A DNA stretch of 64,000 bases from JAQGMV01 sp963828715 (GCA_963828715.1 CAWHFX010000020.1:1-64000), one strand, 5' to 3'; counted from the first letter of the stretch, positions 50,761 to 59,944 are shown. The notes: generated from the letters alone by a model not told the origin. Program-made: numbers and translations.

Positions 50761-52230
50761 ATGCAAACCCAGCCTACCTACAACTATTCCGTAGTACGGC
50801 AGTTCGCCATCATGACCGTCGTCTGGGGCATCGTCGGCATGCTCGTTGGCGTCGTCATCGCCGCGCAGCTGATCTGGCCGGAGCTCAATGTCGCGCCGTG
50901 GTTCTCCTACGGGCGACTGCGACCGCTCCACACGAATGCAGTGATCTTCGCCTTCGGCGGTTGCGCGCTCTTCGCAACATCGTATTACGTCGTCCAGCGC
51001 ACGTGTCAGACACGCCTTTTCGGCGACAAGCTCGCCGCGTTCACCTTCTGGGGATGGCAAGCGGTCATCGTGGCCGCAGCGGTCACGCTTCCGCTCGGCA
51101 TCAGCTCCGCGAAAGAGTATGCCGAGCTCGAATGGCCGATCGACGTTCTGATCGCCCTCGTCTGGATTGCGTACGCGATCGTTTTCTTCGGCACGATCGC
51201 TAAGCGGAAGACGCCGCACATATACGTTGCCAACTGGTTCTTCGGCGGTTTCATCCTGACCGTTGCGCTGCTCCATATCGTAAACAGCGCCGAAATTCCG
51301 GTGACGCTCTGGAAGTCCTATTCGGCTTATGCGGGCGTGCAGGACGCCATGGTACAGTGGTGGTACGGCCACAACGCCGTCGGTTTCTTTCTGACCGCAG
51401 GGTTTCTCGGGATGATGTATTACTTCATTCCGAAGCAGGCGAATCGACCCGTCTACTCGTATCGCCTGTCAGTCGTCCATTTCTGGGCGCTGATATTCAC
51501 CTACATGTGGGCCGGGCCGCACCATCTGCACTATACGGCGCTGCCGGACTGGGCCCAATCGCTCGGAATGCTCTTCTCGCTGATCCTGCTCGCGCCGTCG
51601 TGGGGCGGCATGATCAACGGCGTGATGACGCTCTCGGGCGCCTGGCACAAGCTGCGTACCGATCCCATCCTCAAGTTCATGGTGGTGTCGCTCTCGTTCT
51701 ACGGCATGGCGACGTTCGAAGGCCCGATGATGTCCATCAAGACCGTGAACGCGCTGTCCCACTATACCGACTGGACGGTGGGCCACGTTCATGCGGGGGC
51801 GCTCGGATGGGTCGGCTTCATTTCGATCGGCTGCATCTACTACCTGATCCCGCGGCTGTTCGGAAGGACGGAGATGTATAGCACGGGTCTGGTCACGCTT
51901 CATTTCTGGGTCGCCACGATCGGCATCGTCCTTTACATCGCCGCGATGTGGATCGCCGGCGTGATGCAGGGCCTCATGTGGCGCGCAGTCAATGCCGACG
52001 GCACGCTGACGTATACGTTCGTCGAAGCCGTCAAGGCAACCTATCCCTACTATGGCGTGCGCCTTTTTGGTGGGCTTCTGTATCTCAGTGGAATGTTGCT
52101 GATGGCATTCAATACGTGGAAGACGGTGAGCGGCCACAAGGCAGTCGATGCCACGATACCGGGCAATCGTGAACCGGCGCTCGACATACGTGTCGCCCCC
52201 GTCTCCGCACCTGTCGTGGCGAAGGCGTGA
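50761..52230 (+). CDS. ccoN: cbb3-type cytochrome c oxidase subunit I
   Basis: CcoN is the catalytic subunit with heme b, heme b3 and CuB. The 489-residue protein has about 12 membrane helices. Metal-binding His residues are in LRPLHTNAVIFAFGG, VQWWYGHNAVGFFLTAG, MWAGPHHLHYT and DWTVGHVHAGALGWVG. The Tyr in YGVRLFGGLLY lies in the helix VII region where cbb3 enzymes place the cross-linked Tyr. Length and order are normal, and it is followed by ccoO after seven bases. The high-affinity oxidase works in low oxygen. Confidence 0.97.
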   Translation: MQTQPTYNYSVVRQFAIMTVVWGIVGMLVGVVIAAQLIWPELNVAPWFSYGRLRPLHTNAVIFAFGGCALFATSYYVVQRTCQTRLFGDKLAAFTFWGWQAVIVAAAVTLPLGISSAKEYAELEWPIDVLIALVWIAYAIVFFGTIAKRKTPHIYVANWFFGGFILTVALLHIVNSAEIPVTLWKSYSAYAGVQDAMVQWWYGHNAVGFFLTAGFLGMMYYFIPKQANRPVYSYRLSVVHFWALIFTYMWAGPHHLHYTALPDWAQSLGMLFSLILLAPSWGGMINGVMTLSGAWHKLRTDPILKFMVVSLSFYGMATFEGPMMSIKTVNALSHYTDWTVGHVHAGALGWVGFISIGCIYYLIPRLFGRTEMYSTGLVTLHFWVATIGIVLYIAAMWIAGVMQGLMWRAVNADGTLTYTFVEAVKATYPYYGVRLFGGLLYLSGMLLMAFNTWKTVSGHKAVDATIPGNREPALDIRVAPVSAPVVAKA

Positions 52231-52237
52231 GGACTCC

Positions 52238-52858
52238 ATGAACGCGACCTCGAAACATGATGCCATCGAGCGGAACATGGGGCTGCTCATCATCCTCGTC
52301 CTGCTCGTCGTAAGCGTCGGCGGCCTGGTGGAGATCGTTCCGCTGTTCTTCCAGAGATCGACGACCCAGCCCGTAAGCGGCGTGGTGCCCTACACCGCGC
52401 TTCAACTCACCGGCCGCGATATCTATATCCGCGAGGGATGCGGCAACTGCCATTCCCAGATGATCCGCCCGTTCCGCGCCGAGACCGAGCGCTATGGGCA
52501 CTACTCGGTCGCAGGTGAATTCGTCTATGACCATCCGTTCCTGTGGGGCTCGAAGCGCACCGGCCCCGACCTCGCGCGTGTAGGCCAGCGTTATTCGGAC
52601 GACTGGCACCGCATTCACCTCAGGAACCCGCGCGATCTCGTCCCCGAGTCGAACATGCCTGCATATCCGTGGCTCGCGGATATGGCCGCGAACGCAGGCG
52701 ATGCGCCCGCGAAAATGCGTGCCCTGCGCACGTTGGGCGTTCCCTACACCGAAGAAGACATCAACAGTGCTGCTGCCGCAGTGACGGGCAAGTCGGAGAT
52801 GGACGCTCTTGTCGCCTACCTTCAGGGACTCGGCACTGTTCTCAAGGATACGAGGTGA
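52238..52858 (+). CDS. ccoO: cbb3-type cytochrome c oxidase subunit II (monoheme c)
   Basis: The 206-residue protein has an N-terminal membrane anchor (GLLIILVLLVVSVGGLVEIV) and one heme c site, GCGNCHSQMIRPFRAET, the CcoO signature. Later blocks DLARVGQRYSDDWHRIHL and NMPAYPWLA supply the Met ligand. It is in the ccoNOQP operon. Confidence 0.97.
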   Translation: MNATSKHDAIERNMGLLIILVLLVVSVGGLVEIVPLFFQRSTTQPVSGVVPYTALQLTGRDIYIREGCGNCHSQMIRPFRAETERYGHYSVAGEFVYDHPFLWGSKRTGPDLARVGQRYSDDWHRIHLRNPRDLVPESNMPAYPWLADMAANAGDAPAKMRALRTLGVPYTEEDINSAAAAVTGKSEMDALVAYLQGLGTVLKDTR

Positions 52859-52861
52859 ACG

Positions 52862-53041
52862 ATGGATGCGAACGATCTGCGCGCGGTGTTCACCCTGATC
52901 ATGTTTGTCCTTTTCGTCGCAATCGTGCTCTGGGCGTTCAGCGCGAGGAATCGTGAGCGCTTCGCGGAGGCGGCTCGCCTGCCGCTCGACGACGAGCAAC
53001 CGGCCCAACAGGGCGCTTTGCATGAGGTAACCGGCAAGTGA
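52862..53041 (+). CDS. ccoQ: cbb3-type oxidase subunit CcoQ
   Basis: A 59-residue protein from ATG 52862. It has one membrane helix (FTLIMFVLFVAIVLWAFS) and a charged C-terminal tail. CcoQ stabilises the cbb3 complex and is always short and poorly conserved. The stop overlaps the ccoP start by four bases. The call rests on position, length and topology. Confidence 0.9.
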   Translation: MDANDLRAVFTLIMFVLFVAIVLWAFSARNRERFAEAARLPLDDEQPAQQGALHEVTGK

Positions 53042-53949
53042 GCGACTTCGTCAATGATTTCTGGAGTATTTACGTTGCGGTCATGACGATTGTCAGCATC
53101 GCGGCGTGTGCGGTGCTGCTCAAGTCCATGTCGGCGAAGCGCCCGGCACGGTCTGCCGAAGTCGATACGACGGGGCATACGTGGGACGGCGACCTCACGG
53201 AGTGGAACAATCCACTGCCCCTATGGTGGATGTGGCTCTTCTACATCACCATTTTCTTCGGCGTCGGCTACCTCGTGCTGTATCCGGGTCTCGGCGCCTT
53301 CGAAGGCTACTTCGGGTGGAGCTCTCGAGGTCAATACGATGCCGAGCGCGTCAGCGCCGAGAAGACCTATAAACCGATCTTCGAGCGCTATGCCAGGCAG
53401 GACATCGTCGCGGTAGCTGCGGATCCGGAGGCACGGCGCATCGGCCAGCGGCTTTTCATGAACTACTGTGCGCAGTGCCATGGCTCCGACGCAGGCGGTT
53501 CGAGAGGGTTCCCGAGCCTTCGCGACAATGACTGGCTGTACGGCGGCGACCCTGAAACCATTCGCACCAGCATCTCGGAAGGCCGGCGGGGAACCATGCC
53601 TTCCATGACTGCGGCGGTCGGCACCGATGAGGACGTCAAAGACGTAGCGCATTACGTCCTGAAGCTTTCCGGCCGCACGGCCGACGGTCTGCGCGCGCAC
53701 CGCGGCAAAGCTAAATTCGAAACCATCTGCGCGGCGTGTCACGGCCCAGCGGGCAAGGGCAATCCCGCGATCGGCGCGCCGAACCTGAGCGATGAGATCT
53801 GGCTGCATGGCGGCTCGGAGACGTGGATCATCGAAACGATCAACAAGGGACGCCAGAATGTGATGCCTGCACATAAGAACTTCCTCGAAGAAAACAAGAT
53901 CCACCTGCTGACGGCGTATGTGTACGGGCTATCCCATCAGAACCAGTAA
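53038..53949 (+). CDS. ccoP: cbb3-type cytochrome c oxidase subunit III (diheme)
   Basis: The 303-residue protein from GTG 53038 has two N-terminal membrane helices (YVAVMTIVSIAACAVLL and WMWLFYITIFFGVGYLVLYP) around HTWDGDLTEWNNPLPLWW, the CcoP signature. Two heme c sites follow, CAQCH and CAACH. CcoP receives electrons from soluble cytochromes. It ends the core operon; ccoG follows after about 120 bases. Confidence 0.96.
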   Translation: MSDFVNDFWSIYVAVMTIVSIAACAVLLKSMSAKRPARSAEVDTTGHTWDGDLTEWNNPLPLWWMWLFYITIFFGVGYLVLYPGLGAFEGYFGWSSRGQYDAERVSAEKTYKPIFERYARQDIVAVAADPEARRIGQRLFMNYCAQCHGSDAGGSRGFPSLRDNDWLYGGDPETIRTSISEGRRGTMPSMTAAVGTDEDVKDVAHYVLKLSGRTADGLRAHRGKAKFETICAACHGPAGKGNPAIGAPNLSDEIWLHGGSETWIIETINKGRQNVMPAHKNFLEENKIHLLTAYVYGLSHQNQ

Positions 53950-53995
53950 TGCTCGAGCCAGTGATTGGCCGCGCGAATCACGATAGCGCTTAGGT

Positions 53996-54013
53996 GCTTG
54001 CCGGAAGGCAAGC
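53996..54013 (+). other. Short hairpin between ccoP and ccoG
   Basis: GCTTGCC-GGAA-GGCAAGC forms a 7-bp stem with a GNRA tetraloop, 47 bases after the ccoP stop. No T-run follows, so it is not a classical terminator; it may stabilise the 3' end of the ccoNOQP message or attenuate readthrough. Confidence 0.6.
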
Positions 54014-54071
54014 CCGGGAGGCAGCGTGCTTCGGCGTGCCTCGTGATGCAGGGCCAAGTAACGCGATCGCT

Positions 54072-55487
54072 ATGACCAGAGTGGCGCACCAACTCAAGTC
54101 TGTCAGTAACGAGGTCGAAACCGCGCTCTACGAAGTGCGGCGCAAGATTTATCCGCGTGCAGTGCATGGCTGGTTTGCCCGCTGGCGCGTCGCGCTGGTG
54201 GCGATCACGCAGATCATCTTCTACGGCTTGCCGTGGCTCTCCTGGAACGGCCGCCAGGCGGTTCTGTTCGATCTCGCCGAGCGCAAGTTCTATATCTTCG
54301 GGCTCGTGTTGTGGCCGCAGGATTTCATCTTCCTCACCGGGCTCCTCGTCATCGCCGCATTTTCGCTGTTTCTCTTCACGGCTCTGGCAGGGCGGCTCTT
54401 CTGCGGCTACGCGTGTCCGCAGACGGTCTACACCGAGATCTTCATGCACATCGAGCGGTGGATCGAGGGTGACCGGATGCAGCGTATGCGACTCGACCGT
54501 CAGGAGACGGGCCTGCGCAAAATCGCACTCAAGTCGGCCAAACACGCGGTCTGGATTCTGCTCGCGCTGTGGACGGGGATCACCTTCGTCGGCTACTTCA
54601 CGCCGATCCACACACTGGTCATGAAGCCGGTCACCGGCACACTCGGTCCATGGGAAACGTTCTGGACGTTCTTCTATGCATTCGCCACGTATGGCAATGC
54701 GGGCTGGATGCGTGAGCAGGTCTGCAAGTACATGTGCCCGTACGCGCGGTTTCAGGCAGTCATGTTCGATCCGGACACGCTCGTCATCACGTACGACGAG
54801 AAGCGGGGTGAGCCCCGAGGTGCCCGCAGGCGCTCGCTGGACGCGCGCCCTGAGGGGCTGGGTGACTGCGTGAACTGCGAGATCTGCGTACAGGTGTGTC
54901 CGACCGGGATCGACATACGCAACGGCCTGCAGTACGAGTGCATCGGCTGCGGGGCCTGCATCGACGGTTGCAATCAGGTCATGGACAAGATGGGCTATGC
55001 GCACGGTCTCATTCGTTATTCCACCGAGAACGCGCTGCGGCAAGGTTATGGCCGGGCCGGCATCGTTCGGCGGCTTCGCCGTCCGCGCACGGGCATCTAC
55101 GCATCGCTGCTGCTCGTCGCGGCGCTCGTGCTCACGGCGGGTTTGTACGTACGCACGCCGCTCAAGGTCGACGTGATCCGCGATCGTGCAACGCTTGCGC
55201 GGGAGACACGCGAAGGTCTCATCGAGAACGTGTATCGGCTGCAAATCATGAACACGCACGAACAGGCGCGGCGTTTCGTGATCACGGCACGCGGGCCCGA
55301 AACGCTGACTGTCTCGACCAGGGAGGCGGTGGAAGTGCGGGCGGCGAGCACGGAGGCGGTCGCGGTCGCATTGCGCGTGGATCCTGCCGTAGTCCGCCAG
55401 GGCGCGTACGATGTCGTATTCCATATCGAAGCCGTGGATGAACCCCGCGTCAGCACGAGCGAAAAGTCGCGGTTTTTCGTCAGGTGA
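54072..55487 (+). CDS. ccoG: Cytochrome oxidase accessory protein CcoG (FixG, RdxA)
   Basis: CcoG is a membrane ferredoxin-like copper reductase that helps cbb3 assembly. I chose the start at 54072, MTRVAHQLKS, because the upstream in-frame stretch has unlikely composition. The 471-residue protein has RKIYPRAVHGWFARWR, FCGYACPQTVYTEIFMHIE, the Cys-rich cluster sites CVNCEICVQVCPTGID and CIGCGACIDGCN, several membrane helices and a C-terminal FixG Ig-like domain. All blocks are standard. Confidence 0.95.
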   Translation: MTRVAHQLKSVSNEVETALYEVRRKIYPRAVHGWFARWRVALVAITQIIFYGLPWLSWNGRQAVLFDLAERKFYIFGLVLWPQDFIFLTGLLVIAAFSLFLFTALAGRLFCGYACPQTVYTEIFMHIERWIEGDRMQRMRLDRQETGLRKIALKSAKHAVWILLALWTGITFVGYFTPIHTLVMKPVTGTLGPWETFWTFFYAFATYGNAGWMREQVCKYMCPYARFQAVMFDPDTLVITYDEKRGEPRGARRRSLDARPEGLGDCVNCEICVQVCPTGIDIRNGLQYECIGCGACIDGCNQVMDKMGYAHGLIRYSTENALRQGYGRAGIVRRLRRPRTGIYASLLLVAALVLTAGLYVRTPLKVDVIRDRATLARETREGLIENVYRLQIMNTHEQARRFVITARGPETLTVSTREAVEVRAASTEAVAVALRVDPAVVRQGAYDVVFHIEAVDEPRVSTSEKSRFFVR

Positions 55488-55507
55488 GTTGCCTGGAGGA
55501 GAAGACG

Positions 55508-56020
55508 ATGTCGCCGGTTCGCACGAACTCTACACCGTGGCATCGCGAGCCGTGGCCGTGGCTCCTTATGGCAGCGCCGATGGTATCGGTGATCGGGGGG
55601 ATCACGATCCTGATGGTTTCCCTCGCAAACAACGACGGTCTGGTCGCGGACGACTACTACAAGCAAGGACTTGCGATCAACCAGCAGCTCTCGCGTCAAC
55701 AGGCCGCCGCCGTCGGTCATTATCGGGCCCATGTGCTGTTCACGCCCGCGCTCGATCGTGTGCGCGTGACGTTGACCGGTGATGCGCCGCCGGAGGTGCT
55801 CGTGATGCGCTTCAATCATGCGACGCGGGCAGGCTTCGATCGGGTTCTTACGCTCGAGCGCACGAGCAGAAGTACGTATGAAGCGAATCTGCCCGCGCTC
55901 GCGGCGGGCCGGTGGCACCTCGCGATCGAGGACGACGGCTCGTCGTGGCGTCTCACCGGCGAGTGGCAGGCCCCACAGGAGCTTTCGTTGAGCTTCCCGG
56001 CTCGGGCGCAGGAGGGATGA
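55508..56020 (+). CDS. ccoH: FixH/CcoH family protein
   Basis: About 170 residues from 55508, with GGAGGAG just before. It has a membrane anchor (WLLMAAPMVSVIGGITILMV) followed by the CcoH block LANNDGLVADDYYKQGLAINQ and an Ig-like periplasmic domain ending WRLTGEWQAP. CcoH is needed to stabilise the cbb3 oxidase. It lies between ccoG and a small membrane-protein gene and overlaps the latter. Confidence 0.93.
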   Translation: MSPVRTNSTPWHREPWPWLLMAAPMVSVIGGITILMVSLANNDGLVADDYYKQGLAINQQLSRQQAAAVGHYRAHVLFTPALDRVRVTLTGDAPPEVLVMRFNHATRAGFDRVLTLERTSRSTYEANLPALAAGRWHLAIEDDGSSWRLTGEWQAPQELSLSFPARAQEG

Positions 56021-56313
56021 TGAAGCGGGCGATATGGATCCTGTGGCCATCGTTCATCGTCGGCGGGCTCGCTAACGCACTCTTCTTCACGCTCTTCGAT
56101 CCGGCCGATCTGCATCTGAGTGGCGATCCCCTCGAGGTGGGCCGCACGACCGCATATACGATCGGGTTCTTCATATTCTGGGCATTCGGTGCGGCTTGCA
56201 GCGCGTTCACGTGCTTCCTTCAACGCAGCTCGGCCGACATCAATCGCCTGTGCCCGCTCCAGCCGACCCAGCGGCCGCCGGGTTGCCCCGAGCGTGAAGA
56301 GGCACCTTCGTGA
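56017..56313 (+). CDS. Small two-helix membrane protein in the cco cluster
   Basis: About 98 residues with two membrane helices (WILWPSFIVGGLANALFFTL and AYTIGFFIFWAFGAACSAF) and a soluble tail (RSSADINRLCPLQPTQRPPG). Similar small proteins occur after fixH in many betaproteobacterial cbb3 clusters and have no established role. The start (56017 or 56020) overlaps the ccoH stop, and the end overlaps the next gene, so it is translationally coupled on both sides. It is probably an assembly factor. Confidence 0.8.
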   Translation: MMKRAIWILWPSFIVGGLANALFFTLFDPADLHLSGDPLEVGRTTAYTIGFFIFWAFGAACSAFTCFLQRSSADINRLCPLQPTQRPPGCPEREEAPS

Positions 56314-57044
56314 CAGGCTGGCTCGGCTTTCTGCTGTCCGGCGCGTTCTTTGCCGGCCTCTTCGGAGGTGTGCACTGCGCGGCCATGTGCGGGGGCATTG
56401 TCGCGGCCTGCGTTTCGCGCCGGGCGAAAAGTGGATTCCAGTGGCAGCGTGCGCTCGCGTACAACATCGGCCGCATCACAAGCTATGCTGTGGCGGGTGC
56501 CGCTGCGGGTGCGCTGGGCCATGCGGGAATCGCGCTGCGCGGCGATTCCATGACGCATCACCTGCTGCTCGGTGTCGCCGGAAGCGCGTTGATCGTGATC
56601 GCGTTATACATCGCAGGATACGGGCGCGTCGTTCATGTGCTCGAAGCGGCGGGCGCGGTCGTGTGGCGCTACATTCAACCCTGGTCGCGAGTTTTCCTGC
56701 CTGCGGACACCGTGACCCGCGCTATGGGCCTCGGGCTCGTATGGGGGTGGTTGCCGTGCGGTATGGTTTACGCCGCATTGATGACCGCAGTCGCAAGCGC
56801 GGATGCGCTCTGGGGTGCGTCGATCATGCTCGCGTTCGGAGTTGGCACATTGCCGAACCTGATCGCCGTCGCTCTGCTCGCCGACCGCTTGCGCACTGCG
56901 CTGAGCGGCCGCTTTCAGCGATTGAGTGCGGCTGCTACGTTTGGGGTGCTCGGCGTGGTTGCACTGGTCGGCGCTGCCGGGTCCGATCTTTTCTCCGTAA
57001 ATCCGCTGTTCTGTCTCGTGCCGGCTGGCCCCGCTGCGCACTGA
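56310..57044 (+). CDS. TauE/SafE-like membrane protein of the cbb3 cluster
   Basis: The 244-residue protein from GTG 56310 has about six membrane helices and the blocks LLSGAFFAGLFGGVHCAAMCGG, NIGRITSYAVAGAAAGAL, MGLGLVWGWLPCGMVYAAL and FGVGTLPNLIAVALLA. The Cys-containing helices (HCAAMCGG and LPCG) match the DsbD/CcdA-like 'sulfite exporter' (DUF2) group often found beside cbb3 genes, where it is thought to act in copper delivery or thiol transfer. It closes the run ccoG-ccoH-orf-tauE. Confidence 0.85.
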   Translation: MTGWLGFLLSGAFFAGLFGGVHCAAMCGGIVAACVSRRAKSGFQWQRALAYNIGRITSYAVAGAAAGALGHAGIALRGDSMTHHLLLGVAGSALIVIALYIAGYGRVVHVLEAAGAVVWRYIQPWSRVFLPADTVTRAMGLGLVWGWLPCGMVYAALMTAVASADALWGASIMLAFGVGTLPNLIAVALLADRLRTALSGRFQRLSAAATFGVLGVVALVGAAGSDLFSVNPLFCLVPAGPAAH

Positions 57045-57141
57045 GCCCTGATGCACCGGCGGTAGTCATGTGCGATCGGGCATGTGCGTTGCAGCCCGTC
57101 TCTCCACAGTATTGCCCGTTTTCCGGCCCGAGGAGCGTACC

Positions 57142-57351
57142 ATGTGGAGAAACGACCGGGACCGTCCTGACGATCCGCGCACGCGCGTGCGCGAAACCCA
57201 GCGGCTTGCGCAGGATGAGTATGACCGGCCGCGCTACGGCAGTCCGCCGCCCGACTACCGCGTGCGGGCGGACGTGGAACGCCTGCGCGTTCACACGGCC
57301 ATGACGGAAGTCGTCGGCGCGGTGTCCGAACCCATCTACCGGCATCGCTGA
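57142..57351 (+). CDS. Small charged protein of unknown function
   Basis: About 69 residues. The ATG at 57142 has GAGGAGC upstream. The protein is rich in Arg and Asp (WRNDRDRPDDPRTRVRETQR, YDRPRYGSPPPDYRVRADVE) and looks disordered. I do not recognise a family. It lies 97 bases after the TauE-like gene and about 100 before mutY. The composition is odd enough that it could be spurious, but the ribosome-binding site supports it. Confidence 0.5.
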   Translation: MWRNDRDRPDDPRTRVRETQRLAQDEYDRPRYGSPPPDYRVRADVERLRVHTAMTEVVGAVSEPIYRHR

Positions 57352-57448
57352 GCGCGTTTCCCGGCGCGTGCCGTGCCGGTACACTATCGATGCAATGCGC
57401 CTGCGATGCCGGCCATGTGGCGCGAGCAGCCTTCCCGGGTTCCGACGA

Positions 57449-58504
57449 ATGACGACCTTCGCGAGCGATATCATCGAGTGGCAGCGGCGCTACGGCCGGC
57501 ACGATCTGCCATGGCAGAAGCGCGATCCGTACGCGGTCTGGATCTCCGAGATCATGCTGCAGCAGACGCAGGTCACGACCGTGATCCCGTACTACGAGCG
57601 GTTCATGCACCGGTTCCCCGATGTGGCCGCACTCGCGCAGGCGTCACTGGATGAGGTGCTCGCGCACTGGAGCGGACTCGGCTACTACTCGCGTGCGAGG
57701 AATCTGCACCGGGCTGCACGTCTGATGATCGAACGTCACGACGGTAACTTTCCGAGCTCGTTCGATCAGGTGGTCGCGCTGCCTGGCATCGGCCGCTCCA
57801 CGGCCGCTGCGATCATGGTGTTCGGATTCGGCGAACGCCATGCCATTCTCGATGGCAATGTGAAGCGGGTGCTTGCCCGGCTTGGCGCGATCGGCGGCTA
57901 TCCGGGGCAGAAGCGCGTTGCCGACGCGCTGTGGGAAGGTGCCGAGCGTCTGCTGCCCGACTACGCAATCGAGGCCTATACGCAGGGACTGATGGACCTC
58001 GGAGCGGGCATATGCGTGCGCTCGAACCCGCGTTGTTCCGATTGCCCCGTGCGCCGGCACTGTATCGCGTTCGCAACCGATCGCGTCACGAATTTCCCGG
58101 CGCCGCGCCCGCGCAGAGCGCTGCCGCACAAGCGATGGGGCATGATGATCATCGAACACGGCGGTGCCGTATTGCTCGAGAAACGTCCCGCGCCGGGCGT
58201 GTGGGGCGGGCTGTGGTGCTTCCCGGAGATCGAGCCATGTGATGACGCCGCAGCGTTATGCATGAGCCGCTACGGCGTTCGCGTGGAGTCCGTCGAGCCG
58301 ATGCACGCCGTCGAGCATGGCTTTACGCACTTCACGCTGACGATATCGCCGGTGCGCATGCGCGCCACGCGCATCGTGCCGCACGCCGGTGAGAGCGACT
58401 ATCGCTGGATCGACATCGCGCACGTGAAGCACAATGCGATACCCGCGCCGGTACGTCGCATCATCGACGCGATGTCGATCGCGCACCCACCGCAAACAGC
58501 ATGA
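57449..58504 (+). CDS. mutY: A/G-specific adenine glycosylase MutY
   Basis: MutY removes adenine mispaired with 8-oxoguanine. The 351-residue protein from 57449 has HDLPWQKRDPYAVWISEIMLQ (catalytic Glu in SEIMLQQTQV), SGLGYYSRARNLH, the HhH motif VALPGIGRSTAAAI with catalytic Asp in ILDGNVKRVLAR, and the [4Fe-4S] Cys-x6-Cys-x2-Cys-x5-Cys in CVRSNPRCSDCPVRRHC. A C-terminal NUDIX-like 8-oxoG recognition domain (PAPGVWGGLWCFPE) completes it. It is intact and overlaps the following gene by four bases. Confidence 0.96.
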   Translation: MTTFASDIIEWQRRYGRHDLPWQKRDPYAVWISEIMLQQTQVTTVIPYYERFMHRFPDVAALAQASLDEVLAHWSGLGYYSRARNLHRAARLMIERHDGNFPSSFDQVVALPGIGRSTAAAIMVFGFGERHAILDGNVKRVLARLGAIGGYPGQKRVADALWEGAERLLPDYAIEAYTQGLMDLGAGICVRSNPRCSDCPVRRHCIAFATDRVTNFPAPRPRRALPHKRWGMMIIEHGGAVLLEKRPAPGVWGGLWCFPEIEPCDDAAALCMSRYGVRVESVEPMHAVEHGFTHFTLTISPVRMRATRIVPHAGESDYRWIDIAHVKHNAIPAPVRRIIDAMSIAHPPQTA

Positions 58505-59238
58505 ACTGGGAAGAGATCAAAGTCTGGCGCAAGAAGAAGCGTGAGCTGCTCGTCGCCCGGCGCGAGGCGATCCCCGCGGGTGAGCGCAAACTGCTCAATG
58601 AGCGAATCACGAGCCATCTCCTCGACAGCCTGGACGTGCCGCACGAGGCGGTTGTCGCGTTCTGCTGGCCTTACCGGGCGGAGTTCGACGCACGTTTCGC
58701 CGGCCGGCGCTGGCGCGATGGAGGTGCGATCACTGCGTTACCCGAAGTGGTGGGGAAGGGCATGCCACTCCAGTTCCGACTGTGGTCGCCCGGCGTACTG
58801 ATGCGCGCCGGCGTCTACGATATTCCCGTTCCGGACGGCACAGAGATAGTGGTGCCCGACATGGCGGTCGTTCCGATGAATGGTTTCGACGCTCGCGGCT
58901 ATCGTCTCGGCTACGGCGGCGGATTCTTCGATCGCACACTGGCCGCGGCTGAACCACGCCCGGTTGCGATCGGTGTGAGTTACGAAGCGCTTCGTCTTGA
59001 AACGATCTTCCCTCAGGCGCACGATGTGCCGATGGATTTCGTCGTCACGGAAAGCGGCGTTTATGCCGCGGGTGGACATGCGCTCGAGCTGCTCAGTGCG
59101 GCGGAAGCGCGTGCGCGAAGCGCGCAACTCTTCACGGCGCGTGCGCCGAATAAGCACGGCTACAGCTCCCCCGCATGCTACGCGGCGGAGTTTCCGGGTT
59201 ACTTTGGGGACACCGCGGGGACCGACAGCAAAAAATGA
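58501..59238 (+). CDS. 5-formyltetrahydrofolate cyclo-ligase
   Basis: This enzyme turns 5-formyl-THF into 5,10-methenyl-THF using ATP. The 245-residue protein has VAFCWPYRAEFDAR, LPEVVGKGMPLQF, DMAVVPMNGFDARGYRLGYGGGFFDR (the nucleotide-binding signature G-Y-G-G-G-F-F-D-R) and AIGVSYEALRLE. The C-terminal 50 residues, after about 195, are not conserved and unusually long. It is translationally coupled to mutY (ATGA at 58501-58504). Confidence 0.9.
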   Translation: MNWEEIKVWRKKKRELLVARREAIPAGERKLLNERITSHLLDSLDVPHEAVVAFCWPYRAEFDARFAGRRWRDGGAITALPEVVGKGMPLQFRLWSPGVLMRAGVYDIPVPDGTEIVVPDMAVVPMNGFDARGYRLGYGGGFFDRTLAAAEPRPVAIGVSYEALRLETIFPQAHDVPMDFVVTESGVYAAGGHALELLSAAEARARSAQLFTARAPNKHGYSSPACYAAEFPGYFGDTAGTDSKK

Positions 59239-59319
59239 CGATGTGCGCAGTTGCGTATCGGTCGAAGTCGTCCAGCCAGTCACCCGCCTCGACATGGCGC
59301 GTCACGATGCCACTGCGGT

Positions 59320-59907
59320 TCAGGCGCGTCCGATCAGACCTTCTTCGAAGAGCGCGTCGCGGATGCGCGTCAGGCGCTTCGATGCGTCATCCATTTCCAG
59401 CAGCTCCTGCTTGAGGCGGGCATCGAGCGGCAGCACTTCCGCCAGTCGAAAACCCACCCATGACGCATCATCCAGACGGGCCGGTGTCTCGAAGCTGCTC
59501 ACATCCGTTCGCTGCATGATGAGCTCGAGGATCTCGCGACAGGTCGCATCGACCGCATCTCCCGGCGGATCCGCGGCGAGACGCTCGATAACGCCGGATA
59601 TGAGCCCGTTCTTCGCGACGCGTGAGTCGACGAGCCGGAACCGATCGCCGCCGCGTGCGAGCAGTTGAAACAGGCCCATCTGCGGCATATCCCATTCTTC
59701 GATCGTGGCGAGGCAGCCGATCGCTTCGGGTAGCGCGGGATCACCGACTTCGCGTCCTTCCCTGATCAGACATACGCCGAACGGGCGATTGTCTCGCAAG
59801 CACGTCTTGGTCATCTCCAGATATCGCTGCTCGAATATCTTGAGCGGCAGGGCGGCGCCCGGGAAAAGTACTGTTCCGAGCGGAAATATGAAATGCTCTT
59901 CAGTCAT
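59320..59907 (-). CDS. LON peptidase substrate-binding domain protein
   Basis: The 195-residue protein from the start at 59907 begins MTEEHFIFPLGTVLFPGAAL with the LAN/LonN domain, followed by LKIFEQRYLEMTKTCL and FGVCLIREGREVG. It has no AAA+ or protease domain, so it is one of the free-standing LonN proteins, whose role is unclear. It is the last gene of the rpoN-hpf-ptsN-hprK-rapZ run on the minus strand, a position seen in other betaproteobacteria. Confidence 0.9.
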   Translation of the reverse strand: MTEEHFIFPLGTVLFPGAALPLKIFEQRYLEMTKTCLRDNRPFGVCLIREGREVGDPALPEAIGCLATIEEWDMPQMGLFQLLARGGDRFRLVDSRVAKNGLISGVIERLAADPPGDAVDATCREILELIMQRTDVSSFETPARLDDASWVGFRLAEVLPLDARLKQELLEMDDASKRLTRIRDALFEEGLIGRA

Positions 59908-59944
59908 GGGCCACCTCCAGTCCTCGCGTACCGCATGAGTGCAT

